This document shows positions 8,605 through 9,397 of a DNA stretch of 9,397 bases, piece after piece (position 1 is the first letter of the stretch; each line of letters begins with the position of its first letter). The translations under genes and the position numbers were made by a program. The stretch covers positions 1 to 9,397 of the forward strand of contig JAJPZL010000073.1 in NCBI GenBank assembly GCA_021204375.1, written 5' to 3'. Origin of the DNA: Bacteroides sp. (GTDB taxonomy: Bacteria > Bacteroidota > Bacteroidia > Bacteroidales > Bacteroidaceae). Below the pieces are notes generated by a model. The model worked only from the letters and a program-made list of their open reading frames with translations. It did no database searches and had not been told where the DNA came from.

Positions 8605-8619
8605 GGTATGATCTGTTTT

Positions 8620-8639
8620 TTGCTGGTTGATTACAGCAA
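8620..8639. promoter_or_regulatory. Palindrome upstream of the DUF2264 gene
   Basis: TTGCTG at 8620-8625 and CAGCAA at 8634-8639 form a perfect 6-bp inverted repeat with an 8-bp spacer. It lies 16 bp upstream of the DUF2264 start codon and directly downstream of a candidate -7 box, so it would overlap the transcription start or form a hairpin at the beginning of the mRNA. This could be an operator or leader stem; the match is short and may be chance. Confidence 0.3.
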
Positions 8640-8647
8640 CAAAAATA
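8640..8647 (-). promoter_or_regulatory. Candidate -7 promoter element for the DUF2264 gene
   Basis: TATTTTTG on the - strand (8647-8640) fits the Bacteroidetes -7 consensus TAnnTTTG. It is 35 bp upstream of the start codon at 8604, a reasonable distance. I found no TTTG at the expected -33 position. Confidence 0.35.
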
Positions 8648-8695
8648 GCTCACTCTTTTGATAGATAGGGGTAAAATAGAGTAAAAGATGTCTGT

Positions 8696-9307
8696 TTATA
8701 GTTCTAATTCATCTTTTCCTTCACGAATGACCCAGGGTTCTCCCCCGGTGCAGTCTACGATGGTAGAACCTTCTACTCCTCCGATCCCACCGTCAATGAC
8801 CAGATCGACCACACTGCGGAATTTTTCTTCGATCAGTTCCGGATCGGTCCTGTATTCAATATCTTCTTTCGGGTCGTGTGGGATACTGGTTGTCATCAGT
8901 GGAGCATTGAGCTGACGGCTTATCTCCTGAGTGATCGGATTGTCTGGAATACGAATTCCTACCTCTTTGCGGTTCCTGTAAATCTTAGGGAGTTTACTGT
9001 GGGTGTTCAGGATAAAGGTAAAGGGGCCCGGCAGGTTCTTTTTCATCAGTTTGAAGATGGTATTATCAATTTTCGCATATTCGCTGGCTTCGCTCAGATC
9101 CCGGCAAATAATAGCCAGGTTGTTTTTGCGGGGATCAATCTCCTTGATCCGGCAGATACGTTCAATGGCTCTCTCTTTCAGGGCGTGGCATCCTATGGCA
9201 TATACGGTGTCCGTCGGATAGATAATAAGTCCTCCGTCATTCAGGATGGTTATGATCTCCTCCAGATCATCCTGATTCATATTCTTCTCGTACAGTTTGA
9301 TCAGCAT
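8696..9307 (-). CDS. Sua5/YrdC/YciO-family protein (threonylcarbamoyl-AMP synthase-like)
   Basis: The family makes L-threonylcarbamoyladenylate from threonine, bicarbonate and ATP in the cytoplasm, the first step of the t6A modification at position 37 of ANN-decoding tRNAs. The 203-residue ORF is intact. Its motifs are family-typical: GGLIIYPTDTVYAIGC (residues 25-40), KEIDPRK (55-61), LPGPFTFIL (93-101), VGIRIPDN (117-124), TTS (140-142) and GSTIVDCTG (181-189). There is no C-terminal Sua5 domain, so it is the short TsaC/YrdC/YciO type. The KEIDPRK form and weak SxN motif look closer to the YciO branch, whose exact role is less certain. It starts with ATG 9307 and ends with TAA 8698-8696. 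It sits 15 bp downstream of a partial gene and 91 bp upstream of DUF2264, with a likely separate promoter for the latter. It is a housekeeping-type gene without any stop codon damage. Confidence 0.88.
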   Translation of the reverse strand: MLIKLYEKNMNQDDLEEIITILNDGGLIIYPTDTVYAIGCHALKERAIERICRIKEIDPRKNNLAIICRDLSEASEYAKIDNTIFKLMKKNLPGPFTFILNTHSKLPKIYRNRKEVGIRIPDNPITQEISRQLNAPLMTTSIPHDPKEDIEYRTDPELIEEKFRSVVDLVIDGGIGGVEGSTIVDCTGGEPWVIREGKDELEL

Positions 9308-9319
9308 ATCTATATTGGT

Positions 9320-9397
9320 TTATTATTTTCTTCTATACCCCACGGGGCTTGTACCCGGCTTGTTCGCCCGATAGAAAAAGTGAGCAGGCTCCCTCAC
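9320..9397 (-). CDS. C-terminal fragment, possibly an AraC-type transcriptional regulator
   Basis: The - strand is open from the right edge (9397) for 24 codons, then meets two TAA codons (9325-9323 and 9322-9320). The peptide EPAHFFYRA...GTSPVGYRRK resembles the end of AraC/XylS DNA-binding domains, which finish with a pattern like PxxFxRxFK...GxSPxxYRR. It seems two residues shorter than usual between FYRA and GTSP. It ends 15 bp before the Sua5 start, so the two might be co-transcribed. With only 24 residues in view, this is a tentative reading. Confidence 0.4.

Overview
The window most likely comes from a Bacteroidales chromosome or a metagenome-assembled genome of that group. Three things point there: Bacteroidetes-style -7 boxes (TAnnTTTG), lipoprotein-type signal peptides on secreted glycosidases, and protein families typical of gut or anaerobic Bacteroidales (GH109, lipoprotein GH3, GH78-like, DUF2264). 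This rests on recognising the families by eye; no search was run.

Layout from left to right. A class D (OXA-type) beta-lactamase, cut by the left edge, ends at 679 on the + strand. Facing it on the - strand is a GH109-type gene (2179 to 776). A divergent intergenic region (2180-2374) separates it from a + strand pair: a GH3 glycosidase gene (2375-4702) and, 9 bp later, a GH78-like alpha-L-rhamnosidase gene (4712-6355). A 222-bp convergent intergenic region holds four short palindromes with centres 30, 30 and 29 bp apart. It faces the end of a - strand DUF2264 gene (8604 to 6578). A complete - strand Sua5/YrdC/YciO gene (9307 to 8696) follows, then the C-terminal codons of a possible AraC-type regulator at the right edge.

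The four central genes would encode secreted enzymes that remove N-acetylgalactosamine, beta-linked glucose or xylose, rhamnose and possibly a uronic sugar from complex glycans. There is no SusC/SusD pair in view. All four are broken: eight in-frame stop codons and one single-base frameshift interrupt reading frames whose flanking protein sequence otherwise continues smoothly and keeps family motifs. Where the expected residue can be inferred it is Trp or Gln, so every stop is explained by a C:G to T:A transition (TGG to TGA or TAG, CAG to TAG, CAA to TAA). A lost GH109 start codon (ATA) and a Gly-to-Arg change in its NAD motif fit the same direction.

The two larger flanking genes (beta-lactamase and Sua5) have no internal stops. 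The pattern means either recent decay of a glycan-degradation cluster, or C-to-T damage or consensus error in the source DNA (for example ancient or low-coverage material). All three stop codons are involved, and TAG and TAA also end genes normally here, so a changed genetic code is unlikely. The two most notable items are this mutation pattern and the evenly spaced palindrome array at 6411-6523.
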